64,000 nt of DNA from JAWKUK01 sp041398605 (GCA_041398605.1 JAWKUK010000011.1:241524-305523), one strand, 5' to 3'; numbered from the stretch's first letter, positions 27,455 to 38,723 are shown. Made by a program: numbers and translations. The notes: generated by a model from the sequence alone, not told the origin.

Positions 27455-28018
27455 TCACTCCGGAGTCACAGCCGCGAGCTCTTTCAGGGCGCCTGCGAGC
27501 TCCAGCAGCTTGCCCGCAGAGTAGCCGCGGTCATGGAACCAGCGGACCTGCCCTGTCCCATCCAGGAGCAGCACGCGGACGTTGCGCGGGCGCTCGTTCC
27601 CGGTGAAGCGTTGCAGCGCGTCCGCGCCCTCGCCATAGACGGTCCAGACGATGCCCCAGTCCTCGCTCGGGATGCCCGAGCGCATCCCGCCGTCGATCGT
27701 CCCTCGGATCAGCGACGGGACCAGCCCGCGGGCCGTCGGGACCTCCAAGATGCGCACGGGCAGCTGCGCCTGCAGCAACCCGAGCAGCCAGCGGTCCGCG
27801 TCGAACTGCGCGTCTTGGACGAAGCCCAACACGAGCACCGCCGGCGCGCCTGCGACCTCTCCAGGGAGCGAGAACGGCACCTTCTCGAGGGACTGCCCGC
27901 TGACCGTGGGCAGCGTCTCCCCCAGGGGGTCGCGGTTCGGATGAACGGTGCGGCACGAGCCGAGGCCCACGGCACAGACGACGAGGATTGCGAGCACTGC
28001 CAGGGTACGACGGATCAT
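27455..28018 (-). CDS. Thioredoxin-fold lipoprotein without CxxC (ATP10/AhpC-like)
   Basis: The start is set at MIRRTLAVLAILVVCAVGLG followed by SC, a lipobox; upstream codons of the frame overlap the helicase gene. The 187-residue product resembles the thioredoxin-like ATP10/redoxin group: LPTVSGQSLEKVPFSLPGEV, then APAVLVLGFVQDAQFDADRW in the place where redoxins carry the active-site cysteine, and VRVLLLDGTGQVRWFHDRGY at the end. There is no cysteine after the lipid-modified one, so thiol chemistry is unlikely. It lies upstream of the P460-like gene on the same strand. Function is unknown; a haem-protein assembly role is only a guess. Confidence 0.65.
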   Translation of the reverse strand: MIRRTLAVLAILVVCAVGLGSCRTVHPNRDPLGETLPTVSGQSLEKVPFSLPGEVAGAPAVLVLGFVQDAQFDADRWLLGLLQAQLPVRILEVPTARGLVPSLIRGTIDGGMRSGIPSEDWGIVWTVYGEGADALQRFTGNERPRNVRVLLLDGTGQVRWFHDRGYSAGKLLELAGALKELAAVTPE

Positions 28019-28061
28019 GTGTTGTCTTTCGCGCGGGGCCACGCGAGCGATGCGCCCGAGG

Positions 28062-31000
28062 TCAAGCCTCGAGCTCGGGCGCCCGCGTCGCCTCCGTTGA
28101 GGGCGTCGGCGTGAGGCCCAGGGCGGCGAGGCTCGCCTCCAGGCGCGCGACCTCCGCGTCGGCGTCGCGCCACCAATCGACGGCGAAGACCCGCGCGAGG
28201 CGCCAGCCGAGGCCCGCCAGCACGTCGCCCTGCAAACGATCGCGGTCGCGCGCCGTCGCAAAGCGCGCGTAGTGCGCGCCGTCCGTCACGATGCCGAGCG
28301 CAAAGCGCCCGGCGTCCCCCGGATCGCGCACCCCGACGTCGATGCGAATGTCCGAGCGCCCGACGTCGGTCGTCACATCCCACCCGCGCGCGACCAGCCG
28401 CGCGACGATCGAGGCGACCAGCGGGTCCTCGGACTCGCTCGCGCCGCCGCGCGCGATCGGCGCCGTCTCGACCTCCGCGTAGCGCAAGAACGCGCGCAGG
28501 TCGTGCACCCCGCGCGCGCTCGTGCGGGCGAGGTCGATCTGGTGCGAGCGCAGCGACGTGAACACGATCAGCTCCTGTCGCGCGCGCGTGACCGCGACGT
28601 TCAAGCGGCGCTCGCCGCCGTCCTTGTTCAGCGGCCCGAAGTTCATCGACACGCGCCCGGCCGCGTCGGGGCCGTAGCCGATCGAGAAGATGACCACGTC
28701 GCGCTCGTCGCCTTGGACGTTCTCGAGGTTCTTGACGAACACGGCCTCTGGGTTCGTGTCGGCGAACGCGGCCTCGAGCTCCGGGTGCTGTCGCTGCGCT
28801 TCGTCCAAGAGGTCCATCACGAGCGTCTGCTGCGTCTGGCTGAACGTCACCACGCCGATCGATCGCTCACGTGTCGCAGGGTCAAGCAGCCTGCGCACGA
28901 CCTCATCGGCGGCGGCGCGCGCCTCGATCCGGTTCGTGCGCGAGCGGCCCTTGTCGTAGACGCCGCCTTCGACGAAGCGCAGCGCGACGCCGACCCCATC
29001 CGCGGCGCTCGCCGGGAACGTGCGTAGCTGCCCGTCGTAGTAGCGCGCGTTGCTGAACGCGATCAAGCGCTCGTCGCGGCTGCGGTAGTGCCAGGTCAAA
29101 CGGTGCGACGGCACCTGCGCCGCGAGGCACTCGTCGAGGATGCTCTCGAGGTCCTCGACCTCGTCCTCCTCGACCTCATCGTTGCCCTCACCCGTCGAGC
29201 GGCTGAAGAAGCTCGTCGGCGGCAGCTGCTTCGGGTCGCCGACGATGACGGCCTGGCCGCCACGCGCGAGGACGCCGATCGCGTCCCACACGGGGATCTG
29301 CGAGGCCTCGTCGAACACCACGAGATCAAACGGCGGGTTGTCCGGCGCCAGGTACTGCGCGACCGACATCGGGCTCATCAGGAAGCACGGCTTCAGCTCG
29401 CGCGCCAGCGGGCCGAGCTCCGACAGCAACCTGCGCAGGGCCAGGTGCCGTGTCTTCTTCGTCAGCTCGCGCTGCAGCACGCCGAGCGCCGTCCCGCGGC
29501 CAGCCGCGGCGGCGTCGAGCGCTCTCGGGCGCGCTGCGGCCGCGCGCTGACGCACCTCCTCGCGGGCCGCGAGCAAGCGCTCATCGTCGAGCGCCACGAA
29601 GCGCTCGAGCGTCCGCTCGTGCGCGCGCCCGTCGAACGCGCGCAAGCGTTCGTCGCCCGAGATCGCGTGCAGCGCGAAGCGCTCTGCAAAGAACGCCTCG
29701 AACGTCGCGCGCGCGCGGCCGGCACGCAGCTCGCCGCGCTCCAGCGCCTCGACGAGGCGCGTGATGCCGCCTCGCGCTGCGCGCGCGCGCGTCGTCTGGT
29801 AACGCGTCCACCCGCGCAGGAGCGACCAGCGGTCCCGCCATTGCAGCGCCAGGCGCTGCAGCGCCGCGAAGGCCGCGAGCGACTCGTCGGCAGCGTCGCA
29901 ACCGGGGTCCCGGCGTGCGGCGCCGCCGCGTCGCGCAGTCCGGGCGCGCGCCGTAGTGCCGCGCGCCCGCGCTCGAACGCGGCGTGTGCAGCGGTGCGAC
30001 GTAGCGGTGCGACGTCGACTGCGACGCGCGCGGTGCCCTTCGCAACGACGCCGACCTCGACGCCAGTCGCCGCTGCGAGGCCGCGCGCGGCTGCGGCGAC
30101 GCGCTGCACGGCCGCGAGCTGCCCCTTTGCGGCCTCGAGCGCGGCCTCGCCGCGCCCGCCGGACGAGCCCTGTTGCTCGAGGCCGCTCTGCTCCGCGCGC
30201 GCGCGTCCCCAGGCCTCACCGAGCAACGGCGCTGCGACGGCGTCCGCCTGTTCGACCTCCGGCGCGAGCGTCGCGCGCCGCGCGGCCAGGTCGAGCGCGT
30301 TCAGCGCGCCGTCCAGCTGCAGCGCGCGCGGCTCGCGCGCGATGCCGCGCAGCGCCTTGAGCAGCGCGCCTTTGCGCCGCCAACGCACGAACCAGCCCCC
30401 GCCGTCCATCTCGCGCCGCAGCGCCTCCAACGCGCCGAGGTCGAGCGTCGCCGGCGAGACGCGGAAGCTCCCGTGCAGCGCGCGGTTCAGCGCGCCGAGC
30501 TCACCGAGCCGCGCGAGCGCGCGTTCGACCGCGCTGAGCGCGTTCGAGTCCTCGATGCAGGTCGCCAGCGCCGGACCGCACGGCGGCAGGCTCGCGACCG
30601 CCTGCGCCAGCGCTGCCAGCGCGTCCCAGCCCGTCGCCGTGGTCGGCGCCGCGGGGCCCTCCGCGTCGAGGCTGAGCGCCGCACACAGCTCGTTCGCGGC
30701 GACCGCGAACTCGGCGGCAGGCGCGTCGAACGCGCGCAGCGCCGCGCGTGTGCTGTCCTCGAGCAAGGGCGAGTATTCCGTGCGTCCGACGAGCAGCAGC
30801 GGGTGCTCCGGCCCGACCGCCGTGACGCGCGCCTCGACGTCGAGCTCGTCGCACAGCGCGCGCCAGCCCGCGAGGGTCTCTGCCGCGACCTCTGTCGGGT
30901 CGTCGATCCCGAACTCCGCGAGCTCCAGCGGCGCGCGTTCGCTGTCCGTGCCCGCGCCGCCGGCGCCAGCCGTGGCGCGCACCTCGTCCTGGATCGCGAT

Positions 31001-34000
31001 CGTACGCCCGAGCGCGGCGTGGACCGATTCGCCGGTCTGGCGCTGCTCGTGCAGCGCCGCGACGTGCCCGTTCACCTCTGCGCGCACGGCGTCGCTCTCT
31101 TGCGCCAACGTCTCCCACGGACGCCGCCGCGCGCCGCGCACGCGCCCCTCGTCCAGCGCCGCCTTGAGCTGCTCCAGCACGCCCTTCTTGCTGGCCTTGT
31201 TCGAGTGCAGCTCGAGGCACGCGGTGCCGAGGCCCAGCGCCTGCAGGCGGCGCTGCACGACATCGAGGGCCGCCATCTTCTCGCTGACGAACAGCACCGA
31301 CTTGCCGTGCGCGACCATGTGCGCGATGAGGTTCGCGATCGTCTGCGACTTGCCCGTGCCGGGCGGGCCCTCCAACACGAACGTGCGCCCCGCCGCGGCA
31401 GCGAGGATCGCGGAGAGCTGCGACGAGTCGTACGAGAGCGGCGCGAGGACGTCCGCCGCGCTGAAGCGCGCGTCCAGCTCCGCGGCCGCGGGCGCCTCCA
31501 TGGGCTCCGGGAACGGCTCGCGCGGTCGATCGACGAGGTGCGCGACGAGCGGGTTCTCGCGCAGCGAGTCGATGCGATCGCGCAGGTCCCGCCACAGGAG
31601 GTACTTCGCGAACGAGTAGAGCCCGAGCTCCGCGTCGGGCTGGACCTCCCAGCCCGCTTCGTCCTTCACGGCGTCCTGCACGATGCGCAGGACCAGCGCG
31701 ACATCGACGCCGGCGTCGTCCGTCGGCAGCGGATCGAGGCCTTGGATGTCGACCTGGTGATCGCGCCGCAGGTACTCCAGCAGCGTGACGTTGATGCGCG
31801 TGTCCTCGCCCGTCGGCGCCAGCGCATAGCCGCGCCTGACCGAGGCGCGCTTCAGCTCGACAGGCACAAGCAGCAGCGGCGCGCGGCGCTGCGAGTGCGC
31901 CTTGCCCTTCTCGCGAAACGTCAGGAAGCCCAAGGCGACGTAGAGGCTGTTCGCGCCGCCTTCTTCGACGGCGGTGCGCGCTTCGCGGTAGAGCGCGACG
32001 AGGCGCGCCTCGAGCTCTTCGGCGCCGAGGCTCGACTTCAGCGCGCCCGCGCTCTGCGCGGCGGCCAGCAGCGGCGCGATGCGCTCCATGCGCTCGCGCT
32101 GCGAGGGCGCGCTGCCGTCGCTCGGCGGGTCCAGCTCGAGCTCCGGCGGCCGTGGTTCGATGCGCAGGCCCTTGCCTTGGGCGAGGCGGTCTTCGACGAG
32201 GGCTGGCTCCGCGACGAGCAGCGGGATCACGCGCTTGCTGCGCCCGGTCGCGTTGAGCAGCCGGTTGCGCATCGAGAGGTCCAAGAGGTGCCGCTGCCAG
32301 CGGTCGAGGCGCGTCGCCGGCGCCTCGGTGACCTCGTCTGCGCGGCTGCGCGCGGCGAGGTACGCCGCGAGCTCCGCGTCGAGGTCGCGCTTGGGGCGCG
32401 GCCCGTCACCGTCGCGCTGGGGCACGCCCTCGGCGTCGGCCCCGTGAGCGGTGTCAGTGGCGCGGTCCACCAGCGTCGGCAGCGGCCGCGCGCCGCCGCG
32501 CCGCGCGCGTTGGACGTCGAGCGCAAAGCGGAAGCCGGCGCGGTCCGCGAGGCGCGCCTCGGCGAGCGCGCGCGCGCCGTCGAAGTCGACGGAGGGGCGC
32601 GCAGTGACGACGGTCGGGTCGAAGACCACGACCTCGGGCAGCGCGACGCGCTTGGCGAGCCGCGCAGCGTCGTCGATCACCGCGACGTCGAACGTCTCCG
32701 GCGTCAGCCACACGCCGGCCAGCGCGTGGCCCTCGACGAGGATCACCAGCGCGTGGAGGCCGGCTTGCTCTAACAGCGCCGCCGACAGCAGCGCGACGTC
32801 GAGGCACGTCGCGAGGCGCGTGCCCAGCGCTTCGCTCGGGAACCTCACGCGTTGCCCGTCGACCTCGAAGCTCGCGGGAGGCTCGGCGTAAGTGAGCTCC
32901 GCCTCGCGCAGCGCCTCGTGCAGCGCCGCGGCGATGCGCACGACGCGGCTCGGGTCGTTCGATTGATAGCCGTCGAGCGCGGGCGAGCCGGTCGCCGCGT
33001 CGAGGTGCCGGGCGGCGCGCTGCATGACGGCCGCGAGCGCCGGGTCGTTGGGCAGCACAAACGCCGCGAGTGACTCGGGCGCGATGCTCGCGCCCGGCCA
33101 GACCGCCGCGGGCAGCAGCGTCCATGGCGCGAAGGCGCGGCCGACCTCGGCGCCGTCGCGGCGCCGGACGAGCGCCGTGACGCCGCCCTCTGCGCGCTCG
33201 GTGAGCCGCCGCAGGACGAGCGGGTCGGCGGCGCCCAGCGCTGCGAGGCGCCCTTCGTTCAGCTCGACGAGCGCGCCCCGGCCCAGCGCCCCGAGCGGCA
33301 CCGCGCACGGTGCGATGAGCGGCGGCTCGCTCGTCAGCTCGAGCATGGCGCCCTCGACCCGCGCGCCGCCCGTGTGGGTGATGCGCAGCGCTTGCAGGAG
33401 GCGCGCGCCGAGGCCCAGCGCGGCGAGGTGCACCCGCGGCAGCGCCTCGAGCTCGACCGCGAGGTTCGCCGCGGCGTCCTCGGGCGAGGCGCTCGGGGGC
33501 TCTGCCGCGAGGTCGTCGGCGAGGCCCGCGAGCGCTTCGGCCTGCCGGTCGCCGGTGGGCGGGCGCGCGGCCTCCACGAGGGCCGCGGCGCCCTGCCCGG
33601 GCGCGCCGCTGCCGGCATCGAGGGCCGCGATGTGCCCCTGGACCTGCGCCGCGAGCGCGTCGAGCTCGACGACGTCCAGCAGCTCGCGCTCTGGGTCGGT
33701 CGCGGCCCGGCCGCTCTGCAGCACCGCCAACGCCTCGACCAGCAGCTCGCGCCGCGTCTCGACGCGCGCCGCCTCGCCGGCCCGCTCGCACAGCCCGAGC
33801 GCCGTATTGGCGCGCCACGCCGTCGGGAACCGCGCCGCGAGCTCCTGCATCGCGTCCCGCAGGATCCCGCGCTGGTCCTCCGACAGGCCGAGGCCCTCGA
33901 GCTGGTGGAAACACTCCACAGCGACGTCGAACTGCTGGTGCGCAGTCTCGCGGACCTGCGACTCCAACGCGGCGCGCAGCCCGCTCTGGAAGAGCTGCAC

Positions 34001-34078
34001 GAGGGCGACCACGTCGCGGTTGTCGTGCTGCGAGTCGGCGTAGCGCGAGGCGCGTCGCTCAGGGATCGGGGCGTACAT
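28062..34078 (-). pseudogene. Giant DUF4011-SF1 helicase-Vsr-like nuclease (Hhe-type defence protein), split by a frameshift
   Basis: The coding potential is about 2005 residues. Frame one (34078 to ~29910) contains an N-terminal region with a transglutaminase-like ATCLDVALLSAALLEQAGLH, DUF4011 (RWQRHLLDLSMRNRLLNATG, near residue 590) and the helicase Walker A LEGPPGTGKSQTIANLI (near 900). Near 29905-29930 the sense moves to the next frame, which continues to 28062 with DEASQIPVWD, GDPKQLPPT, ENVQGDERDVV, RLNVAVTRARQEL and a Vsr/MTES_1575 nuclease-like end (SDIRIDVGVRDP ... LGIVTDGAHY). The motif order matches the DUF4011-helicase-Vsr proteins reported as Hhe anti-phage systems; the DUF3320 tail is absent. 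The usual glutamate in 'GIECDG' is valine here. The gene is either decayed or carries a sequencing error. Confidence 0.82.
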
Positions 34079-34203
34079 GCTTGGGCCGCCGGCGCCGAGC
34101 GCCGTTCAGCGGTGGAATGTAGCGCCACACGCCGCCCGTCACGAAGGCGCCCGACTTCGCGTGCCGCGAATCTGCGCTCCCTGTGAGGGCAGGCTGCAAA
34201 GGG

Positions 34204-34241
34204 GCGCGCCGCCGCGGCGAAACCTCGCCGCGGCGGCGCGC
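34204..34241 (-). terminator. 17-bp perfect hairpin downstream of the multihaem cytochrome gene
   Basis: The arms 34204-34220 and 34225-34241 are perfectly complementary around an aacc loop. It lies about 60 bp past the stop of the minus-strand cytochrome gene and is followed on that strand by CCCCTTTGC. It also separates that gene from the giant helicase. Confidence 0.7.
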
Positions 34242-34303
34242 TTTGGTGCTTCCACCGCGATCGGGCGCCCGAGGGCGCCCGTCGGGGCTACGGCCCGTCA
34301 ATG

Positions 34304-36679
34304 CTATGGAATGTGCACTTCGAGGCCGTTCGTGAACGCGCCGATGTAGCCGTTGCCCGGCGCGCGCACGACGACTTGGAACGTGCGCAGTTGACCGGAC
34401 ATCGCCGCCGTGATCGGCACCTGGACGCTCGCGTTGCCAGCGCCGTCGATCAGGACCGGCGAGATCAGGAGCACCGGCTGGACGCGCAGCACGCAGCCCG
34501 GGCCGAACTCACGCTGGGTCCCGAAGCCCGAACCCATGACCAGCAGCGCGTTTGCGCCCGGGGCGCCGCCCGTGACGTTCAAGGTCAGCGAGCTGCCGGG
34601 CTCGGGGCACCCTTGCGCCTCGAGGCGCGGGGTCTCGGTGCCGGCGCCCGCGCAGCCGAACCCGAAGGGCTCGATCGTTCCGCCGCACGCCGGCGGGTTG
34701 AGGTCGACGTGCACCGTGGCGAGGTTCGACCACGACTCGTTGTCGGACGCGGCGTACGTGAACTCCGCGGCGCCGGTCTGGCCGGGCTCGGGGAGGAACG
34801 TCGCCGTCGCGCCATCGAACGCGACCGTGCCAGCGCGCGGCTGCTTGACGATGCGCAGCGTCAACTGCCCGCCGTCCTGGTCCGTCGCCGAGAGCGGGAT
34901 CGGCAGCGGCGTGTCGTTCGGCGTCGCGCGGGTCAGGTTGGCGACGACAGGGGCGTGGTTGTTGTTGTTGTCGTCATCGTGCGGCCCGTCGTGACAGGCG
35001 TAGCACCCGACCTCGTACCCGCGCCAGAAGTTCTTGGCGCCGAACTGGGTCTGGTAGTTGCGGTCGCCGCCCGCGCGAGAGAGCACCGTGCCGCGGTAGT
35101 TCGTACCGTGGCAGACGGCGCACGCCGCGAGGTTGTGCTCGGCGAGGTCGCCGTGGACGTTGTTCACCCAGGCCGCGGTCGTCGGGTGCATCCCGTGGGG
35201 GCCGTCGTCCATCTGGTTCTGCGTCAGCGACGTGTGGCAGCCCGAGCACTCCATGATCGTGCCGACGTGGCCTTGGAACGCCATCGACTGCGCGTTGTCG
35301 TTGTCCTCGGTCGTCGGGTAAATCGCGTGCGTCGAGCCGTGGCAGGCCGAGCACTCGAGGCCGCCGTGGCCCTCCGAGAAGCGGTAGAGCGAGAAGCCGG
35401 CGGCCGGCGTGTTCGGCTGGGTCGCGAAACGCGTCGAGGCGGGGGTGCGCAGCGCGCCCGACGCGTCGAAGGCGTTCGTGTAGCGGATCTGGCCGCTATT
35501 CGTCACGGCGTCGCCCGTGTGGCACGCCTGGCAGTTCGGCTGCTCCAGCCAACCCACGCGCGTCGGGTCGCCGACGTCGGACATCGTCCCGTGGCACTTC
35601 TGGCAGTCCATCGCCGCCTGACCATCGGGGCCGATCGCGCTGCCCATCGCGCCACGCAAGCACTTCGTCTCGGCGCCAGGGTGACACGTGTAGCACGACA
35701 CGCGGCTCGGCACGGAGTCCATGGTCTCGCCCGCGGGCGTCGTCACATGCGAGTGATAGTCGTGCATCGCGACGGTCAGCTTCGAGATGCCGGCGATCCC
35801 CGTGCCCGGCAACGCGTTCGAGCCGTGGCAGCGCGAGCAGAGCACGGACGTCCCGGCGTTGGCGGTGGCGAGGAGGCCCGCGGGGTCGTAGCCCGCGGTC
35901 GCGAGCGCGGCCTGGAACTGCAGGTCGTTCGCGTGGCGCTCGTCGTGCAGGCGCAGGATGTTCAAGCGGTCATCGCGCAGCGACGAGGGGTCGTGCGCCC
36001 AGCCGCCCGTGGGCCGCGCGTCGGGGTGCATGCCGCTGCCGTGGCACGCGGCACAGTTCAGCTCGGCGGAGTTCGGCACCGAGGTCACCGTCTCGGCGAT
36101 CGAGACGCCGGCGGAGTCGCGGACGACGATCTTCACGAGCGGGTACTTGTTGTGCACACCAGCGTCGTCGATGGGCGTCATCGGGATGCCCTCGGCCTGG
36201 AACCAGTTCCAAACGCTGCTGAACGTCAGGTCCTGCGGCGTGTTGGCGGCGCCGGGCATCGAGACGCCCGCGAGGCCCGAATCAGGGGGCAGCTGGACGC
36301 CGAAGAGGTCGTCCTCGTAGTCCCAGAAGTTCGTCTTGCCGATCGAGGTCGTATTGATCGATCCGTTGGCGTCAGCGACGGCTTCGAACGTCACCGTGTA
36401 GCCGCCGCCCAGGTCGAGCAGGTCGCCGTTGACGATGACTTGCGCGTTGACGTTGTTGTAGGGCGGGAGGATCGAGAAGAGCGAGAAGTCCGGGTCGATG
36501 CAGTGCATGCCCAGGTCGTTCCACGCCAGCACCTTGCCGTCGACGCCTTGCGGCGCGACGGGCCCAGCAGGGAGACCAGCGGGCGGGCTCGAGAACGCGT
36601 TCCACGCGAACGCGCCGATCGCGGCGCAGCTCGTGGCTGTGAAGGCGACGATCCGCCTCTTGGAGGGTGAACGGCTCAT
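34304..36679 (-). CDS. Secreted nine-haem c-type cytochrome with Ig-like and Cys-paired C-terminal domains
   Basis: The start is chosen at MSRSPSKRRIVAFTATSCAA, a signal anchor or signal peptide; the product is about 791 residues. I count nine CxxCH motifs: CAACH, CSRCH, CYTCH, CQKCH, CQACH, CSACH, CSGCH, CAVCH and CYACH. A poly-Asp/Asn linker (HDDDNNNNHAP) leads to a cadherin/Ig-like domain (NLTRATPNDTPLPIPLSATD). The last ~125 residues begin CGGTIEPFGFGCAGAG, contain GCPEPGSSLTLNV and FGPGCVLRV, and end FTNGLEVHIP, a second kind of C-terminal module different from the one shared by the other five proteins. Its likely role is extracellular or periplasmic electron transfer, inferred from haem content. 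Confidence 0.88.
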   Translation of the reverse strand: MSRSPSKRRIVAFTATSCAAIGAFAWNAFSSPPAGLPAGPVAPQGVDGKVLAWNDLGMHCIDPDFSLFSILPPYNNVNAQVIVNGDLLDLGGGYTVTFEAVADANGSINTTSIGKTNFWDYEDDLFGVQLPPDSGLAGVSMPGAANTPQDLTFSSVWNWFQAEGIPMTPIDDAGVHNKYPLVKIVVRDSAGVSIAETVTSVPNSAELNCAACHGSGMHPDARPTGGWAHDPSSLRDDRLNILRLHDERHANDLQFQAALATAGYDPAGLLATANAGTSVLCSRCHGSNALPGTGIAGISKLTVAMHDYHSHVTTPAGETMDSVPSRVSCYTCHPGAETKCLRGAMGSAIGPDGQAAMDCQKCHGTMSDVGDPTRVGWLEQPNCQACHTGDAVTNSGQIRYTNAFDASGALRTPASTRFATQPNTPAAGFSLYRFSEGHGGLECSACHGSTHAIYPTTEDNDNAQSMAFQGHVGTIMECSGCHTSLTQNQMDDGPHGMHPTTAAWVNNVHGDLAEHNLAACAVCHGTNYRGTVLSRAGGDRNYQTQFGAKNFWRGYEVGCYACHDGPHDDDNNNNHAPVVANLTRATPNDTPLPIPLSATDQDGGQLTLRIVKQPRAGTVAFDGATATFLPEPGQTGAAEFTYAASDNESWSNLATVHVDLNPPACGGTIEPFGFGCAGAGTETPRLEAQGCPEPGSSLTLNVTGGAPGANALLVMGSGFGTQREFGPGCVLRVQPVLLISPVLIDGAGNASVQVPITAAMSGQLRTFQVVVRAPGNGYIGAFTNGLEVHIP

Positions 36680-36932
36680 GATGAAATGGAGTCGAGGAGG
36701 TTGGGGAGACCCGCTCACGCTAGAGAGATCTGGATGTCTTGACGCACCCTGAGCGGCGCAATGACCCGCTCGTCACATGCGTTTCCGGGCTCGAAACACA
36801 CATTGCTTTCCGATGGTCGAGATCGCGTCTCAATCGCAGCGATAGCCCGATGATGCCCCTGCGTTGGCGCGGCCTTGGCAGCTCGGGGCCCTTCGACCAT
36901 GCTCGTTACCCTCGCGCACGCGAGCGCTCGCC

Positions 36933-38723
36933 ATGCCGCTGAACATCCGCACGCGCCTCTGGACGACGGCGCTCGCAGCCTCGCTGCACGTCGCCGTGGT
37001 CGGGCCAGCCCAGGCACAGGTCCTGAGCGACTACTTCGGTGCGTTCCAACGCGCGCTGACGGCGTTTGATGCCGGCCACTTTACCGCCGCCGCGGACCGC
37101 TTCGTCGAGGCCGGGCTCGCAGCCCCGGACGCGCCCGTTTGGCGCGCGTCGGCAGGCCTCGCTGCGGCGCGGGCCGGCGAGCGGGAGCGCGCGCAGACCC
37201 TCTTCCGCGCGGCCCTCGCGGCGGGCTATCCGCCCAGCGATCTCGCGGCGCTGCACCCGCTCGGGGCCGAGGTGGCGCGTGGCGCGGAGCCCGTCGTCCG
37301 CGACACTTGGGGCTCCGTCACGGCCAGGGGCCTGCGCCAGATCGGCGGGCACACGCGCCATGGCCGCGAGCGCGGGTCGGATCCCAACCGCCGCGGTCAC
37401 GTCACCCACGTGCTCGGCAACTTCGTCTTCACCGAGGGCCGCACGCCCTGGCCTTGGCCTGTTCGACTCGATCGCTATCGAGTCGACGCTGCCACCGGGC
37501 GCTTCGTGTACGTCGCGAGCGATGAGAACGGCCTTCCCTATGCGCCCGGCGCGCTGTACAGCTTTGGCATCTCGAGCTTCGGCAGCGATGACGCGCTGAA
37601 CCCTTGGCCCCGCGCGCTGCCGTTCGCGCGCGCGATCCGAACCGGGCTCTTGATCGACGACCTCGGCGCCCACGTCGCTGGGTCCACGTTGTCGGTGGCA
37701 GGCGTCGGGCGAATAGGGGAGCGAGTCGAGGGGCGACCTTATGTGTCGTTGACTTCGCCTGGGCGCGCCCAGCGCGGCGCCGCGTTCGACCTCGAGCAGC
37801 TCGCTTGGTGCCAAGCGCCCGAGGACGGCGCGGCCGAATCAGACGGCCTCGAGCCCGTCGACGATGAGGCGCTGCTCGAGCGCGCCCGCGCGCGCTTCCC
37901 CTTGCAAGGCGGCGGGACGGTGCAGCTCTCGCGCTTCCCCGCGACGACCGAGGGCGAGCTCGGGGCCCTGTACGCGCGGCGGCCTCTCTCCGCCTGGGGT
38001 GGGCGGCGCGCCGCGGCGAGCATGCCTGCCTTCATCCTCGACCACGATGCGCAGAAGGTCCTCTGCACCTTCGACGTCGAGGACGCCGTGAAGGCGGAGT
38101 ACAACGCTCGGTTTGGCGCGTCCCCGACCTTCGGTGCGCCCATCTTCGACCGGCGGTCGGGGCTCTTCGTCACGTCGCACAACGCGCGGGGCGGCGTCCT
38201 CAATGCCTATCACTGCGCGGATTGGCGCCGCGCGTGGACACAGGAGCTGCACCACAACACCTGGGCCGGTTGCCGCTTGGAGGTCCGTGACGGGCTCTTG
38301 TGCACCTGGCTCCCATCGACCGAGCAAGGCGGCGAGGTCCGCAGGCTCTCCGACGGTGAGCTGCTGCTGGACGGGACCCCCTTGGGCCTCACGCGCTTCT
38401 TTGTCACTCCGGCGCCGCATACGATCCTCGGCCAGGGAGCAGACTCCCTGTTCCTCTTCGACGCCCGCGCGCTCGCTGGAGGTGCGCCGCGCGCCGAGCC
38501 GCTGAGCGCGCTGTGGGCGAGCGGCGGCGGGCTCGTCGCCGTCGCTTGCGACGGGACCTGGGCGCTGCCCCAGGGCGCGACCGCCGGGGTCCTGCGGGTG
38601 GTGCTCGACCAGGACCTCGTGCCGGCCCAGCCGTTGTTGCCGTGGCTCTTAGACCCGCTGCACGTGCGTACGATCCAGGCCGACGAAGACCTGTCCCGCC
38701 GCATGTTCCCGCGGCCGCAGTGA
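36933..38723 (+). CDS. Secreted TPR-like protein of unknown function
   Basis: The start is set at the Met opening MPLNIRTRLWTTALAASLHV, with a signal peptide cleaved near AQAQV; the product is 596 residues. Residues 30-110 form a TPR-like helical repeat (FGAFQRALTAFDAGHFTAAA, APVWRASAGLAAARAGERER). The rest is rich in short beta-like segments (GRFVYVASDENGLPYAPGAL, GLFVTSHNARGGVLNAYH, SLFLFDARAL), suggesting a propeller-like domain, but I recognise no family. It is divergent from the multihaem cytochrome gene across 253 bp and ends 31 bp from the convergent DUF1501 gene. Confidence 0.75.
   Translation: MPLNIRTRLWTTALAASLHVAVVGPAQAQVLSDYFGAFQRALTAFDAGHFTAAADRFVEAGLAAPDAPVWRASAGLAAARAGERERAQTLFRAALAAGYPPSDLAALHPLGAEVARGAEPVVRDTWGSVTARGLRQIGGHTRHGRERGSDPNRRGHVTHVLGNFVFTEGRTPWPWPVRLDRYRVDAATGRFVYVASDENGLPYAPGALYSFGISSFGSDDALNPWPRALPFARAIRTGLLIDDLGAHVAGSTLSVAGVGRIGERVEGRPYVSLTSPGRAQRGAAFDLEQLAWCQAPEDGAAESDGLEPVDDEALLERARARFPLQGGGTVQLSRFPATTEGELGALYARRPLSAWGGRRAAASMPAFILDHDAQKVLCTFDVEDAVKAEYNARFGASPTFGAPIFDRRSGLFVTSHNARGGVLNAYHCADWRRAWTQELHHNTWAGCRLEVRDGLLCTWLPSTEQGGEVRRLSDGELLLDGTPLGLTRFFVTPAPHTILGQGADSLFLFDARALAGGAPRAEPLSALWASGGGLVAVACDGTWALPQGATAGVLRVVLDQDLVPAQPLLPWLLDPLHVRTIQADEDLSRRMFPRPQ

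Noticed and set aside
29088..31619. Long plus-strand frame opposite the giant helicase
   Set aside because: Antisense shadow; Ser/Arg/Ala-rich with no motif, while the minus strand carries helicase motifs.
34301..36670. Long plus-strand frame opposite the multihaem cytochrome
   Set aside because: Antisense shadow; the minus strand has nine CxxCH motifs and a signal peptide.
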